This document shows positions 62,864-64,000 of a stretch of DNA of 64,000 nucleotides, piece after piece; the first letter of the stretch is position 1; the number at the start of each line of letters is the position of its first letter. The notes beneath the pieces were generated by a model, which had not been told where the DNA came from, did not search any database, and saw only the letters and a list, made by a program, of their open reading frames with translations. Source of the stretch: Branchiostoma belcheri (lineage: Eukaryota; Chordata; Leptocardii; Amphioxiformes; Branchiostomatidae); assembly GCF_001625305.1 (NCBI RefSeq), contig NW_017802379.1:10895438-10959437 (forward strand), written 5' to 3'. Both the position numbers and the translations under genes were made by a program.

Positions 62864-63524
62864 ATTATCATTTTGTCATACGTGGTATGCGATATCGTTC
62901 AGGTGTTCCAGCATATGTCATAACTACCCATATTACATGGGGTTCTAACGGTTATCACAGTCGGGGTCTCAAAGGCAAACGTTCCACAGAAAAATTTGAA
63001 CGCATGTCATGTATGCACGCTGTTTTGAAAATTCAAATATTGGATTTGAATGTTTGAAGTGATATTGTTTATCTAGACACCAAATTTTCTCAATGTTTGG
63101 CATATTTCCCTTTCAAATGTATGTTTTCTTGGGTGGATATGACATAGATAGATTGCAACACGTTGTATTCTGCATCACTGAACCACCAAATAATAAACTA
63201 AAATTATTGTGACCATATACTTATTTATATTGCTAGTTAATAATGTTTTCTTTTGTTTGCTTCTTTTTAAAAGTGTGTTTTTCATGAGCCATGGTGCCAG
63301 GTTCTGAACTGGCTCTTACTCACTTAGTAATCTCATGACTCAGAAATTTTGAACTGGTCAATGCTTTGTTGCCTTCGACTGAAGGCTATGCCTTCGGAGA
63401 AGGTTATGAAATCGGGTTTGCACTGTTTGGCAGATTAGGCACGATAACTCTTGAAGGCAAGGTCCGAGGTTCACGATTTTTGGCAGGCAGGTTGATTTGG
63501 GGGTGGCCATTGTCAAGGCTAAAA

Positions 63525-63850
63525 ATGGGCTTCGTGGGGGGTTCCTAAGTCACTGTAGTTGACCTTGGTTTTTGGTGTTTTTCCTTGTCATCAAGATATC
63601 TCGAGAATCCTTAAATGTATGTTCATTATTTTTAGTGGGCAAGTTACCGTTGAGAATGCCGAGGTCAAGTTCGAAGATGGGCCCCGTGGGGGTTTCTATG
63701 TCACTGCAGTTGACCTTTGTTTTTGTGTTTTTTCTTGTCATCAAGATAACTCGAGAATCTTTAAATGGATGTTCATGTTTTTAGTTGGCAAGTTACCATT
63801 GACAATACCAAGGTCAAGTTCGGATATGGGCTTCGTGGGGGGTCCCCACG
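63525..63850. repeat. ~150-bp tandem repeat, about two units
   Basis: The unit starts 'gggcttcgtggggggttcct' and contains 'tcactgtagttgacctt', 'cttgtcatcaagatatctcg' and 'gggcaagttaccgttgagaa'. Units begin near 63529 and 63680, with a partial third near 63830. Confidence 0.85.
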
Positions 63851-64000
63851 TCATTGAATTAGAAAGTACTGCAGCGAAACTTCTGGTTTTTAAATCTTGT
63901 GATATGGACGTGCTATGGTCATGATTTTTAGATGGTAGGTAGTTCTCGTGCTCAGAAAGACGTGCCGTAAGTTTGGGCCCCGTAGCAGCTTGTTTGGGAA

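Larger units (their letters stand above)
61275..64000. other. HIP1 intron 2, right edge of window
   Basis: No further ANTH exon is visible. The stretch holds the hAT-like element and the tandem repeat listed separately; the rest shows nothing supported. Confidence 0.6.

Overview
This window looks like animal nuclear DNA, most probably from a lancelet (Branchiostoma). The genes are built from many short exons with GT-AG introns. The ectodomains are mosaics of C-type lectin, SRCR, EGF, CCP and Cys-rich modules. tRNA-derived SINEs, LINE tails and many small inverted-repeat elements are scattered between the exons. The species call is inference; no ribosomal or mitochondrial marker is present. 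Two runs of exactly 20 N (35472-35491 and 50495-50514) are assembly gaps, both inside or beside tandem repeats.

Layout, left to right. (1) About 184-10250, plus strand: the 3' part of a modular secreted or receptor-like protein whose 5' end lies outside the window. It has a farnesoic-acid-O-methyltransferase-like fold, furin-like Cys-rich repeats, an ephrin-receptor-like Cys-rich module, two EGFs, an SRCR and a C-type lectin domain. (2) 12090-47317, plus strand: a complete polycystin-1-like (PKD1L) gene of 35 exons whose phases all agree. Its order is signal peptide, C-type lectin, an unassigned Cys-rich domain, CCP, a WSC-like domain, three Ca-binding EGFs, a further EGF, FN3, a Thr/Ser/Pro stalk, REJ/GAIN, GPS, TM1, PLAT, the remaining membrane helices with the polycystin extracellular domain and pore, and a coiled coil. 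The last exon continues in frame into a C48 (Ulp1/SENP-like) cysteine protease domain and a PHD finger, which looks like captured transposon coding sequence. One extra G near 40468 breaks the frame in this assembly. (3) 25623-31030, inside a PKD1L intron: a 5.4 kb DNA transposon with terminal inverted repeats, a 7-bp target duplication and a decayed multi-frame coding region. (4) 48800-50430: a CpG-rich, promoter-like stretch and a doubtful short gene. (5) 50515-51480 minisatellite and 52384-52735 CA microsatellite. (6) 54560-61274, plus strand: the first two coding exons of a HIP1/HIP1R orthologue (start of the ANTH domain), split by a 6.4 kb intron full of repeats; the gene runs off the right edge.

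The most unusual signals are the PKD1L-C48-PHD chimera and a recurring kind of local duplication in which a 3' splice site plus the head of its exon is copied in tandem. The latter is seen at four separate exons, including eleven acceptor copies in a row at 34491-35162. All exon boundaries were read by eye from splice consensus, phase and domain continuity. No search, alignment program or transcript evidence was available.
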